In this document: one piece after another, positions 42,514 to 51,261 of the stretch
How positions within the stretch are numbered: the first letter of the stretch is position 1
Layout: every line of letters starts with the position of its first letter
Assembly (NCBI GenBank): GCA_041397825.1
Contig: JAWKVX010000002.1
Span: forward strand, 434,001 to 498,000
Length of the DNA stretch: 64,000 nucleotides
Source of the DNA: JANNSX01 sp041397825
Lineage (GTDB): Bacteria; Pseudomonadota; Alphaproteobacteria; Rhizobiales; Hyphomicrobiaceae
Direction: 5' to 3'
Program-made: the position numbers and the translations under genes
The notes under the pieces: generated by a model
Databases searched by the model: none
The model's input: only the letters and a program-made list of their open reading frames with translations
What the model was told of the DNA's origin: nothing

Positions 42514-43562
42514 CCGGTCACCGCGACAGTATCGGCCGGCGACCAGGAGACGGTGACCGAGGTTCCCTTTGCCATGGGGGCCACCGACCGGTTGGGTGTG
42601 AAGACGAGCAGCGGCTCGGCGCCCAGGGCGGCGGTACGGATGCGATAGGTGACGCTGGCGCCAGAGAAGACGGTCTGCATCACCGTGCCTTCAATACGGT
42701 TGCGATCGTCGGCGACCGCCGCACCGGTTGGCGCAATGTCCATTTTTTCAGGGCGAACCACCGCCGTAGCCGTCTTGCCGCCAACGGCACGGATCAACTC
42801 GCCGCTTGCCAGCCGGAGACCGCCATCGGCGACAGTGCCGCTGAAGACATTGGCGTCGCCGAGAAAGCGCGCGGCGAAGATGCTTTCCGGTCGTTCGTAG
42901 ACGGCTTCTGGCTTGCCGATCTGCATCAGCTTGCCGCGATCGATGATCGCAATCCGGTCAGAAAGGGTGAGTGCCTCCTCCTGATCGTGAGTCACGAAGA
43001 TCGTCGTGATGCCGATCCGCCGTTGGATCTCCTTCAGTTCGACCTGCATCTCCTGACGCAGCCGCCGGTCGAGCGCGCCGAGTGGCTCGTCGAGAAGCAG
43101 AACGCGCGGCTGGGTGATCAGGGCGCGAGCGAGTGCCACACGTTGTTGCTGTCCTCCCGAGAGTTGACGAGGCTTTCTCGCGCCGAATCCCTTGAGCTGG
43201 ACGAGGTCGAGCATGGCCTCGACCTTAGGCGCGATCTCCGACTTCGGCGTGCCGCGGACATCGAGGCCGAAGGCGATGTTGTCCTCGACCGTCATATGCG
43301 GGAACAACGCATAGCTCTGGAACACCATGCCGATGCCACGCCGGTGTACGGGAACGGTGTCGATGCGCTCACCGTCGAAGGCGATCGAGCCGGTGTCGGG
43401 ATCGATGAAGCCGGCGATCATGCGGAGAAGCGTCGTCTTGCCACTGCCGGAGGGGCCGAGCAGGCCGAAGAACTCGCCGTTCTCGAAATGGATGGTGACG
43501 CCATCGAGCGCGGTGACCGAGCCGTAGAGTTTGCTGACATTCTCGGCATCGACGCGGGCCAT
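42510..43562 (-). CDS. ABC transporter ATP-binding protein (PotA type)
   Basis: A 350-residue ATPase of the polyamine/iron-type importers. Walker A GPSGSGKTT is near 37, LSGGQQQR near 135, Walker B LLLDEPLGALD near 155 and THDQEEAL near 190, all intact. The C-terminal TOBE domain begins near 275. The ATG at 43562 is chosen because the domain starts directly after it (MARVDAENVSKLYG). It is the energising subunit for the two permeases just upstream in the operon. Confidence 0.92.
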   Translation of the reverse strand: MARVDAENVSKLYGSVTALDGVTIHFENGEFFGLLGPSGSGKTTLLRMIAGFIDPDTGSIAFDGERIDTVPVHRRGIGMVFQSYALFPHMTVEDNIAFGLDVRGTPKSEIAPKVEAMLDLVQLKGFGARKPRQLSGGQQQRVALARALITQPRVLLLDEPLGALDRRLRQEMQVELKEIQRRIGITTIFVTHDQEEALTLSDRIAIIDRGKLMQIGKPEAVYERPESIFAARFLGDANVFSGTVADGGLRLASGELIRAVGGKTATAVVRPEKMDIAPTGAAVADDRNRIEGTVMQTVFSGASVTYRIRTAALGAEPLLVFTPNRSVAPMAKGTSVTVSWSPADTVAVTG

Positions 43563-43563
43563 C

Positions 43564-44364
43564 TCAACGCTCTCCCCCAAATTTGTAGTTGCGCGCGACG
43601 AGCAGGACCAAACCCATCGACACGAGAATGATGATGGTCGAGATGGCGTTGATCTCAGGGGTGAAGCCCTTGCGGATGGCCGTGTAGATCTCGACCGGCA
43701 GCGTCGAGGTGCCGGGTGGTGCCAGGAAATAGGAGATGACGAATTGGTCGAACGAGACCGCGAAGGCGAAGAGCGCCGCGGCAACGACGCCGGGCGCCAT
43801 CAGCGGGAGCGTGATGCGGCGGAAGACCTGCAGTGGCGTCGCGCCAGCGGTCGCCGCCGCCTCGGCCATCGTCGGGTCGAGCGACTGCAACCGGGCTCCG
43901 ACGACGACGATGACATAGGGGAGCGAAAGCGCAACGTGACCGAGCAGTATTGCGTGCAGACCCCTGCCGATGCCGGTCCAGAAGAAGAAGATGAGCATCG
44001 ATGTGCCGATGATGAGCCAGGGTATGGTGATCGGCGGGAACAGAAGGATCTGCATGAGCTTCTTGCCACGGAACTCGTAGCGCGCGAAGGCGTAGGCGGC
44101 GAGCGTGCCGAGCGTGGTCGCAACGATGGCGTTGACGACGGCGATCCAGACCGAGTTGAAGCTCGCCCAGAGCAGCCGACTGTTGCCCGCCAGCGCCTTG
44201 AACCAGACGAGGTCGAAGACGAACGGCAGCTCGTAGAGCTCCGAGCGGTTGAAGGCCATCAGCATCATGACGGCGATCGGCAGATAGAGGAATGCCAGGA
44301 TCAGGCCGAGGTAGCCCAAGCCGAACCAGTTGCCAGTATGTCGAGCGGTTCTGCCCTCCATCAC
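43564..44364 (-). CDS. ABC transporter permease (PotC type)
   Basis: A 266-residue inner-membrane permease with six helices. The EAA loop EAAATAGATPLQVFRRITLP is near 175 and contacts the ATPase. ALFAFAVSFDQFVISYFLAPP near 210 is typical of the PotC/YdcV group. It overlaps the other permease gene by 4 bp and ends 1 bp before the ATPase start. Confidence 0.92.
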   Translation of the reverse strand: MMEGRTARHTGNWFGLGYLGLILAFLYLPIAVMMLMAFNRSELYELPFVFDLVWFKALAGNSRLLWASFNSVWIAVVNAIVATTLGTLAAYAFARYEFRGKKLMQILLFPPITIPWLIIGTSMLIFFFWTGIGRGLHAILLGHVALSLPYVIVVVGARLQSLDPTMAEAAATAGATPLQVFRRITLPLMAPGVVAAALFAFAVSFDQFVISYFLAPPGTSTLPVEIYTAIRKGFTPEINAISTIIILVSMGLVLLVARNYKFGGER

Positions 44365-45176
44365 CCGACCCTCGCATAGCGCCGGATGAGGGGTGAGAAG
44401 AGCGCGATGATCAAGAGCACGATGGCCAGCATCATGAAGGAGAGGGCAGCACCGAGCGGCCAGTTGAAGGCGGTGATGAACTGGCCCTCGATGATGGGTC
44501 CGAGCATGATGGCGTTCTTGCCGCCGAGGATCCGCGGCTCCATGAAAGAGCCGACCACGGGGATGAAAATCAGGAACACGGCCGACAGGACGCCCGGCAT
44601 GCTGAGGGGCAGGAGGACGCGCAGGAAGGTTTGCACCCGTGTCGCGCCAAGGCTCCGCGAGGCCTCGACCAGCGAATCGTCCACCCCCTGCAAGGCAACA
44701 TAGATGGTGAGGATCGCGTAGGGCAGATAGGCGTGCACGAGGCCGACGACGATCGCAGGATACGTGAAGAGGATGTCGATCGGGTCGCGCAGCACCATGG
44801 TCCAGGAGAAGGTGCGGACCAGCGCATTTGACCAGAAGGGCAGGATGATCAGCAGAAACAGCGCTTCGCGCCAGCGCCCCGAGATGCGCTTGGCCAGGAA
44901 GAAGGCAGCAGGATAGCCGATGGCCAGACAGATCCCGGTCACCCAGAGGCCCAACTCAAATGACCGCCAGGCATTGTACCAGTAGATGTACTTCCTGAAG
45001 AAGTCGGAGTAGTTGGCGAGAGTGAGCTCCGGTACGCGATTGCCGATCGGAGCAACGGTCAGGAAGCTGAAATAGAGCATCGCCGCAAGCGGCAGGAAAA
45101 CAGTCAGCGCCAGCCAAACATAGGCTGGCGCTGTCAGAGCGGCGATGGCTCGGTTTTGGCGCTGACGCGCGTTCAT
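44361..45176 (-). CDS. ABC transporter permease (PotB type)
   Basis: A 271-residue inner-membrane permease with six helices. The EAA loop EASRSLGATRVQTFLRVLLP is near 178, and LPFWSNALVRTFSWTMVL near 110 is common to PotB-like subunits. It begins 3 bp after the binding-protein gene. With PotC-like it forms the channel of an importer whose substrate need not be a polyamine. Confidence 0.92.
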   Translation of the reverse strand: MNARQRQNRAIAALTAPAYVWLALTVFLPLAAMLYFSFLTVAPIGNRVPELTLANYSDFFRKYIYWYNAWRSFELGLWVTGICLAIGYPAAFFLAKRISGRWREALFLLIILPFWSNALVRTFSWTMVLRDPIDILFTYPAIVVGLVHAYLPYAILTIYVALQGVDDSLVEASRSLGATRVQTFLRVLLPLSMPGVLSAVFLIFIPVVGSFMEPRILGGKNAIMLGPIIEGQFITAFNWPLGAALSFMMLAIVLLIIALFSPLIRRYARVG

Positions 45177-45179
45177 CGC

Positions 45180-46256
45180 TTACTTGGCGATCGCGGTCTT
45201 CACCTCGTCCCACAGCTCCTGATAGGACTTGCGTTGCTCGTCCGTCATCGGCGCCATGAAGTGTACGCGCTTAAGCGTCTCCTCGTCGCCGAGCACCTTA
45301 CGGTTCATCGCGTCCTCGGGCAGCATGCCGTTGGCCTTCGCGTTCGCCGAGGCCGGTGCGCCGACGTCGTTGTCCCACTTCACGTAGAACTCGGGATCGA
45401 CCATGAAGTTGATGAACGCATGGGCGGCGTCCGCGTTCTTGGTGTCGGCGGTGACCGTCAAGCCGTCGAACCAGCCGATCGCGCCCTCCTTCGGCACAAT
45501 ATACTCAACCGGCAGCTTGAAGGCTTTCTTGGCACGCGCCGCCGAGCCCGACCAGTAGACGGCAATGTCGAAATCACCAGCCGAGAGATGCTTGTTCCAC
45601 TCGTCCTCGGACGACCAGAAGGTCGAAAGCTGATCCTTGAGCGACATCAGCCGTTCCTTGACCTTTCCGAGGTCGGCCGGATTGTTCATGTCCTGACCGG
45701 TGGCGAGGGAGGCAATCTGCACGGCCTCGATGGCGTCATCGCGCATGCCGATTTTGCCCTTGAAGGCCGCATCGTCGAAGATCGTGTTGATGGAGTCCGG
45801 AGCCGATGTCACCTTCTCGCTGTTGTAGGCGAAAGATGTCAGGCCCCACACCCACGAGACGGCATAGGGCTTGCCGTCGAAATTGAAGCTCGTCGAGTCG
45901 CGCAAGACCGGCGACAGATCGCCGAAATTGCTGATCTTCGTGGTATCGATCGGCTGGATCAGGCCTTCCTTCACCGCGTCGGCGACATAGACGCTGTTCA
46001 TCAGCACCACGTCGTAGGTCCCGGGCGAGGTGCGGAGCTTCGTCAGCATCTCCTGCTCGGAATTGTAGTAGTCGTGGGTGACGGTGTTGCCCGTCTTGGC
46101 CTCGAACAGCTCGAGCGCCCACTTCTCGTCGGTGCCGTAGCCCTGCCAGTTGAGAACCTTGAGCTCGGCGGCGCCGGCCGCCGCGCCGGCAAGGCCGAGT
46201 GCAAGCACGCCGCTGGCCAGCGCGAGCGCCGTGCGGCGGGAGAATGGTCGAGACAT
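45180..46256 (-). CDS. Periplasmic substrate-binding protein (PotD/PotF type)
   Basis: A 358-residue type II binding protein with a signal: RRTALALASGVLALGLAGAA, cleaved before AELKVLNWQGYG. VLNWQGYGTDEKWALELFEAK, YDVVLMNSVYVADAVKEGLI and VWGLTSFAYNSEKV are characteristic of the spermidine/putrescine family. The ATG at 46256 has a strong GGAGGA site; the frame before it is promoter DNA. It heads the operon potD-potB-potC-potA-isochorismatase-GH63. Confidence 0.92.
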   Translation of the reverse strand: MSRPFSRRTALALASGVLALGLAGAAAGAAELKVLNWQGYGTDEKWALELFEAKTGNTVTHDYYNSEQEMLTKLRTSPGTYDVVLMNSVYVADAVKEGLIQPIDTTKISNFGDLSPVLRDSTSFNFDGKPYAVSWVWGLTSFAYNSEKVTSAPDSINTIFDDAAFKGKIGMRDDAIEAVQIASLATGQDMNNPADLGKVKERLMSLKDQLSTFWSSEDEWNKHLSAGDFDIAVYWSGSAARAKKAFKLPVEYIVPKEGAIGWFDGLTVTADTKNADAAHAFINFMVDPEFYVKWDNDVGAPASANAKANGMLPEDAMNRKVLGDEETLKRVHFMAPMTDEQRKSYQELWDEVKTAIAK

Positions 46257-46391
46257 CGGGCTTCCTCCAAGAGTTGTTTGACTGCAAACGATATTTGATC
46301 GGACTTTAGTCGATGGGCCGACCGCGCGCAATGCGAGCCCGTGCTCGGCGTGTTCTTCTCCTAGCGGCGCCGAATCGGTTCGACAAACCGG

Positions 46392-46943
46392 TTAACGCGG
46401 TTGCTTGAGTTTCGCCAGCGCTGCGAACGGGCTGTCCGGTTTGGCGGCCGATGCATCGGATGGCTCCGCATCCGATGCCGGAGCCGCCGGGCTCCGGGGA
46501 AACGGGTCCATGGCCACGGCGATCAGCTCGTAGATGAGATGCCCCAATGCGATCTCTCCGTGCATGATCGGCTCGGGCCGCTCCTCGTCGAGATGGATCT
46601 CGCCTTCGGGGAGCTCCTGCCCCAGGTCCTCGGCGGGCCAGAAGGCAACGTCGAAGTCCTCGTCGATTCGCTCGGGCACCGGCTCCAGCGTCGCGACGCA
46701 GGCCTGCACGATGTCGGCATCAATGTGACCGGAGACTCTGAAGCGATCGCGGCCGGACGGACTCATCCGGTAGTCGACGACGAGGCGGTCGCAGGCGAGG
46801 ATGTCGAGGGCCCGAGCCAGTGCCTCGCGATCGGCCGGCGCGGCTTCGATCCGGCCTGCACCGCCGCTGTGGCCGACGCTTCGGACCTTGATCTGCCACG
46901 GCGGATGGGAGAGCGGCAGGTCAAACGCGCTCGGCTCGCTCAT
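46392..46943 (-). CDS. DUF177 (YceD-like) protein
   Basis: A 183-residue protein of the YceD/DUF177 family, linked to ribosome or rRNA metabolism. The second half holds the acidic VPERIDEDFDVAFWPAEDL and the CxxT-region variant QACVATLEPVPE; HLIYELIAVAMDPFPRSP near 138 is conserved. The tail is low complexity (Ala, Ser, Pro). It overlaps the cytochrome-bc1 chaperone gene by 4 bp, the usual alphaproteobacterial pairing. The plsX and fabH genes that often follow it are missing; the pot operon lies there instead. Confidence 0.85.
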   Translation of the reverse strand: MSEPSAFDLPLSHPPWQIKVRSVGHSGGAGRIEAAPADREALARALDILACDRLVVDYRMSPSGRDRFRVSGHIDADIVQACVATLEPVPERIDEDFDVAFWPAEDLGQELPEGEIHLDEERPEPIMHGEIALGHLIYELIAVAMDPFPRSPAAPASDAEPSDASAAKPDSPFAALAKLKQPR

Positions 46944-47485
46944 GTCTGCCCCCCCGTGAAGCCTGGCAGAGCTGCCTCGCCCCGAAGGAGACCTTCGGCA
47001 GGCAACTGCGAAAGGTCGGTGACCCGATCGATGATCCATCGGGCAAGCGTCTCAGCGGCGGCTGTGGAGCTCTGATCGTTGTCGAAAGCATTGCGTAGGA
47101 GAGCAGCGGTGAGTGCTGCGCCATCACGAGATTCGACAGCGGCCGCGTAGGCTTCAAAACGGCCGTAGGCCGCGGAGGCGACCTTGCGGATCTTCTTAGG
47201 CACCGTGATGTCGCTGACGCCGAGTTGCCGCATGTCGTCGTCGAACTGCTCGATCATGGCCTCGGCGAGCGTCTGTGCGACAGCTCGCCCTCTCGGCCCC
47301 TCGGCCGAGAGGCGATGCATCAGCAGGAAGGTGTGAAGGACGACCATCTCGAAGCGGCCGGCCAGTGTATCCGGCACGCCGAGATCGCGGTACAGGGCGG
47401 GCGCGCGGGCCGCGGTCACACTGGAGCCATAAAGAGCGCGCGCTATCCGGTCCGTGCTGCGCCGTTGCCTCAGCCACGTCAGCAT
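46940..47485 (-). CDS. Ubiquinol-cytochrome c chaperone family protein
   Basis: A 181-residue homologue of mitochondrial Cbp3/UQCC1, which assists assembly of cytochrome bc1. ALYGSSVTAARAPALYRDLG near 18, GRFEMVVLHTFLLMHRL near 43, AQTLAEAMIEQFDDDMRQLG near 70 and VPKKIRKVASAAYGRFEAY near 94 are family landmarks. It heads a two-gene operon with DUF177 and is divergent from bamE, as in many alphaproteobacteria. Confidence 0.9.
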   Translation of the reverse strand: MLTWLRQRRSTDRIARALYGSSVTAARAPALYRDLGVPDTLAGRFEMVVLHTFLLMHRLSAEGPRGRAVAQTLAEAMIEQFDDDMRQLGVSDITVPKKIRKVASAAYGRFEAYAAAVESRDGAALTAALLRNAFDNDQSSTAAAETLARWIIDRVTDLSQLPAEGLLRGEAALPGFTGGQT

Positions 47486-47614
47486 GGGGGAAGTCCTTGA
47501 ATACGTTCCGCTATTTGCGACCGGTGCGGTTTGCCGCCGGTAGCGTCACGGCGGCCATTGCCAAGGTCCGCCCGCCGGGCTAGGCAACTGACATGGGGAT
47601 TGGGTGATTCCGAC

Positions 47615-48118
47615 ATGGGCATGATACTGCCTCAGAAATCCGCGCCTCGCCATGCCCAGCGGCGTGCGCGCCTGCTGCTGGCCGGAGGCGTGACTCTGGC
47701 GATCCTCGGGCTCGGCGGCTGTGCGACACAGGTTGACCGTCACGGACACGTCCTGAGCGAGACCGATCTCCAGCAGGTGCAGCCCGGCATGAGCGCTGAC
47801 GAGGTCAAGCTCACCCTCGGCACACCAGACACGACCTCGACCATCGACGGACAGACCTACTACTACATATCGACCACGACGAAGGGATATGCCTTCGGCA
47901 GCCCGTCGGTCGTCGACCGGCGCGTGGTTGCGGTCTATTTTAACGAGGTTGGGGCCGTCGAGCGGGTGGCCAACTACGGTCTCGAGGACGGCCAGGTGAT
48001 CGATGTCGTCTCTCGCAAGACGCCGACTGCGGCTCACGAGAAGGGCTTCCTGCAGAGCCTGTTCCGGAACGTCGGCAAGAAAAAGGTCTTCAATCCTGAG
48101 GACGGACCACCGATCTGA
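47615..48118 (+). CDS. bamE: Outer-membrane assembly lipoprotein BamE
   Basis: A 167-residue lipoprotein of the beta-barrel assembly complex. LLLAGGVTLAILGLGGC is a lipoprotein signal with lipobox LGGC near 36. The SmpA/OmlA domain follows: LQQVQPGMSADEVKLTLGTP, then the YYYIS strand. It helps BamA and BamD fold outer-membrane proteins. Two starts six bases apart (47615 and 47621) are possible. It is divergent from the bc1 chaperone gene and ends in a strong hairpin. Confidence 0.9.
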   Translation: MGMILPQKSAPRHAQRRARLLLAGGVTLAILGLGGCATQVDRHGHVLSETDLQQVQPGMSADEVKLTLGTPDTTSTIDGQTYYYISTTTKGYAFGSPSVVDRRVVAVYFNEVGAVERVANYGLEDGQVIDVVSRKTPTAAHEKGFLQSLFRNVGKKKVFNPEDGPPI

Positions 48119-48157
48119 GTAGGATCCGGCGGCTTCGACGGCAGTGACCAACGACAA

Positions 48158-48182
48158 AGGGCCCGGCAGATTGCCGGGCCCT
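48158..48182. terminator. Bidirectional terminator hairpin
   Basis: AGGGCCCGGC, loop AGATT, GCCGGGCCCT: a perfect 10-bp stem between the convergent bamE and hppA genes. It is followed by CGTCATTTT on the plus strand, which suits bamE. Confidence 0.75.
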
Positions 48183-48209
48183 CGTCATTTTCAGATCGGC
48201 TTGGCGATC

Positions 48210-50330
48210 TCACCAGTGGGCGATGACCGCCAGCATCAGCAGAGCCACGATGTTCGTGATCTTGATCATAGGATTGACGGCTGGGCCAGCGGTGTCCTTG
48301 TAGGGGTCGCCGACGGTGTCGCCGGTCACGGCCGCCTTGTGGGCTTCCGAACCCTTGCCACCGAAATGCCCGTCCTCGATATACTTCTTGGCGTTGTCCC
48401 AGGCCCCGCCACCAGCCGTCATGGAGATGGCGACGAACAGACCCGTGACGATCACGCCGAGCAGCATTGCGCCGACCGCCGCGAAGGCGTTGCCGGGCCC
48501 CGCAATCCAATTGATGACTGCGAAGCAGACGATCGGTGAGAGCACCGGCAGCAGCGAGGGAACGATCATCTCTTTGATCGCGGCCCGCGTCAGCATGTCG
48601 ACGGCACGGCCATAGTCGGGCCGGTCCGTGCCCTTCATGATCCCGGGCTTCTCCTTGAACTGGCGTCTAACCTCCTCGACGACGGCGCCGCCGGCCCGGC
48701 CGACGGCGGTCATCGCCATGCCGCCGAACAGATAGGGGAGGAGTCCCCCGAAAAGCAGACCGACGACCACGAACGGGTTGGCAAGCGAGAAATCGACCGT
48801 AATACCGGAGAGGAACGAGCCCGGCGCCGCGTTGGCGGCGAAGAACTTCAAATCCTCGGTATAGGCTGCGAACAGCACCAGGGCACCCAGGCCCGCCGAG
48901 CCGATCGCATAGCCCTTCGTCACCGCCTTCGTGGTATTGCCGACGGCGTCGAGCGCGTCGGTCGTCTTGCGCACCTCCTTGGGCAGGCCCGACATCTCGG
49001 CAATGCCGCCGGCATTGTCGGTGACGGGCCCGAAGGCGTCGAGCGCCACCACGAGACCGGCGAGCGCCAGCATGGTCGTCACCGCGATGGCGATGCCGAG
49101 CAGTCCAGCCAGCTTGAACGTGATGATGATGCCGGCGATGATGACGAGCGCCGGCAGTGCGGTCGACTCGAGCGACACTGCAAGGCCCTGGATCACGTTA
49201 GTGCCATGGCCGGTCTGGGATGCCACCGAGATCGAGCGGACCGGCCTGTAGCCGGTGCCGGTGTAGTATTCGGTGATGATGATGATGAGCGCCGTCACGA
49301 CGAGACCGACGACGCCGCACCAGAAGAGATCCATGCCGGTGAAGGTCATGCCCTGGGCGGTAAGCTCGGTCGACATGCCGACGAAGCGCTCTGTGATCGG
49401 CCATAGGGCTGCGAGCGACAGCACGCCCGTGGCGATTAGGCCCTTGTAGAGGGCGCCCATGATCGACTGGTTGGAGCCGAGCCTGACGAAGAAGGTGCCG
49501 ATGATCGAGGTCAGTACGCAGACCGCACCGATCGCCAGCGGAAACATCATCAGCTTCATGATGTCCGGATTGGCGCCAAAGTAGATCGAGATCAGCACCA
49601 TGGTGGCGACCACGGTCACCGCATAGGTCTCGAACAGGTCGGCCGCCATGCCGGCGCAGTCGCCGACATTGTCGCCGACATTGTCGGCGATGGTCGCCGG
49701 ATTGCGCGGATCGTCCTCGGGAATACCCGCCTCGACCTTGCCGACGAGATCACCGCCGACGTCGGCGCCCTTGGTAAAGATGCCGCCACCCAGACGAGCG
49801 AAGATCGAGATCAGCGACGCGCCGAAGCCGAGCGCGACGAGGGCGTCGATCACCGGCCGTGAGGCCGGCTCCATGCCCAACCCCTGGGTCAATATGAAGA
49901 AATAGATGGCGACGCCGAGCAGCGCCAGGCCCGCGACGAGGAGACCGGTCACCGCTCCGGATTTGAAGGCCATGGCGAGGCCGTCGGCAAGACTGACTGT
50001 CGAGGCCTGGGCGGTCCGCACATTCGCCCGGACAGAGACCAGCATGCCGATGAAGCCCGCCGTGCCAGAGAGGACGGCGCCGACCGCGAAGCCGATGGCC
50101 TGGAGCCAGCCGAGCAATAGGCCGACGATCACGAAGATGGCGACACCAGCGACGCCAATCGTCGTGTATTGCCGGGTCAGATAGGCCTGTGCGCCCTCCT
50201 GAATGGCCCCGGCGATCTCCTGCATTCTTGCGTTGCCGGCATCGGCCGACATTAGCGACCGGGTGGCCCAGATCCCGTAGAGGATCGATAGCGCACCGCC
50301 GGCGATGATGAGCCACATCATCGTATCCAT
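48210..50330 (-). CDS. hppA: Membrane H+-translocating pyrophosphatase
   Basis: A 706-residue polytopic enzyme with about 16 helices that couples PPi hydrolysis to proton pumping. GGDLVGKVEAGIPEDDPRNP and DNVGDNVGDCAGMAADL are the catalytic pyrophosphate and Mg sites. The segment GNTTKAVTKGYAIGSAGL carries Lys where potassium-dependent enzymes have Ala, so the pump should be potassium-independent. The ATG at 50330 starts MDTMMWLIIAGGAL, as in alphaproteobacterial homologues. It has its own promoter in the 296-bp gap shared with bactofilin. Confidence 0.95.
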   Translation of the reverse strand: MDTMMWLIIAGGALSILYGIWATRSLMSADAGNARMQEIAGAIQEGAQAYLTRQYTTIGVAGVAIFVIVGLLLGWLQAIGFAVGAVLSGTAGFIGMLVSVRANVRTAQASTVSLADGLAMAFKSGAVTGLLVAGLALLGVAIYFFILTQGLGMEPASRPVIDALVALGFGASLISIFARLGGGIFTKGADVGGDLVGKVEAGIPEDDPRNPATIADNVGDNVGDCAGMAADLFETYAVTVVATMVLISIYFGANPDIMKLMMFPLAIGAVCVLTSIIGTFFVRLGSNQSIMGALYKGLIATGVLSLAALWPITERFVGMSTELTAQGMTFTGMDLFWCGVVGLVVTALIIIITEYYTGTGYRPVRSISVASQTGHGTNVIQGLAVSLESTALPALVIIAGIIITFKLAGLLGIAIAVTTMLALAGLVVALDAFGPVTDNAGGIAEMSGLPKEVRKTTDALDAVGNTTKAVTKGYAIGSAGLGALVLFAAYTEDLKFFAANAAPGSFLSGITVDFSLANPFVVVGLLFGGLLPYLFGGMAMTAVGRAGGAVVEEVRRQFKEKPGIMKGTDRPDYGRAVDMLTRAAIKEMIVPSLLPVLSPIVCFAVINWIAGPGNAFAAVGAMLLGVIVTGLFVAISMTAGGGAWDNAKKYIEDGHFGGKGSEAHKAAVTGDTVGDPYKDTAGPAVNPMIKITNIVALLMLAVIAHW

Positions 50331-50457
50331 GACCGGTAGTCCCCCTTGTTTTGGAAGCGAATCACCAGAAGCGCCCCGATTTCCGTCAGGAACAGGGGCG
50401 CGCAAAACCTGTCAATCCCCGAATTTTGCCGGGAAATCGCGGCGGACCATGCCAAAA

Positions 50458-50507
50458 ACCCCCTGGCGAGGCAATCCGCCATGGCCGGCGAAACGCGCCG
50501 AGGGGGT
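50458..50507. other. Long imperfect hairpin in the 296-bp hppA-bactofilin gap
   Basis: ACCCCCTGGCG (50458-50468) can pair with CGCCGAGGGGGT (50496-50507) with one bulged G, closing a 27-nt loop. It lies about 130 bp upstream of hppA and 120 bp upstream of bactofilin. It may be a leader structure or operator. I see no other structure in 50331-50626. Confidence 0.3.
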
Positions 50508-50626
50508 GGGCGAAGCGTCGCGGCCTGTCCCTGGACGGGCCCGATGACAGCATTTTGGTCACAATTCGAGCACGAGAGGTCCCTAGACTACTTACGGCTG
50601 TTGCGTATAGGGGGAGTATTTCCAAC

Positions 50627-51190
50627 ATGTTCAATCGTTCCGGCTCCGACAGGTCCAACGTCGATCGTTTCCAGCGCGCAGAGTCGTCCAAGACGATCGA
50701 GGGGCAGGCCCTGGTCAGGAGCGTGCTGCCGAGCGCACCGACCGGCTTCGACGGCAATGTCTCCGTCATCGGCCGCGATCTCAAGATCATCGGCGGCGAC
50801 ATCACGATACTTTCGGCGGGTGCTTTGCAGATCGATGCCGAGATCCAGGGCAACGTCGGCGGTGTGTCGGTCGTCGTCGGCGAGCATGCGCGGATTACGG
50901 GCACCGTGGCCGCCGACACTGTCCTGGTCAAGGGCGAGGTCTCGGGCGCTGTCAAGGGCTCGGATGTGACCCTGCAGTCCGGCTCGAAGGTCGACGGCGA
51001 CATCACCTACAAGACGCTGTCGATCGAGCAGGGCGCGCTCTTCGATGGGCGCGTCAAGCGCTCGAGCGATCCGGCCGAGCTCAAGCTCGAAGTCCAGCTC
51101 ACCGAGCCTGGCTTCGGTGGGAGTGCGGAAGCGGGCTCCGGCGACAACACCGTCGGCTTCTCGACGTCTCGCCGCGGGTTCGGGGCGTAG
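50627..51190 (+). CDS. Bactofilin (polymer-forming cytoskeletal protein)
   Basis: A 187-residue bactofilin. The right-handed beta-helix core (about 38-140) has the repeated short turns FDGNVSVIGRDLKIIGGDI, LQIDAEIQGNVGGVSVVVGE, ITGTVAADTVLVKGEVSGAV and LQSGSKVDGDITYKTLSIEQ. The flanks are polar and disordered, as usual. It polymerises without nucleotide and may organise cell-wall or polysaccharide synthesis at set places. The ATG at 50627 is preferred because translation upstream is GC-rich non-conserved sequence. Confidence 0.87.
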   Translation: MFNRSGSDRSNVDRFQRAESSKTIEGQALVRSVLPSAPTGFDGNVSVIGRDLKIIGGDITILSAGALQIDAEIQGNVGGVSVVVGEHARITGTVAADTVLVKGEVSGAVKGSDVTLQSGSKVDGDITYKTLSIEQGALFDGRVKRSSDPAELKLEVQLTEPGFGGSAEAGSGDNTVGFSTSRRGFGA

Positions 51191-51220
51191 GTCGCGCCGA
51201 CGAGCGAGGAAATGAGCAGC

Positions 51221-51241
51221 GCACGGCCCGTGGGGCCGTGC
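51221..51241. terminator. Hairpin between bactofilin and the retron RT, likely terminator
   Basis: GCACGGCCC, loop GTG, GGGCCGTGC: a perfect 9-bp stem in the 71-bp gap between the convergent genes. There is no good T-run, but the position suits termination of both transcripts. Confidence 0.5.
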
Positions 51242-51261
51242 ATCTCGCTTCGGGCGTCGTG

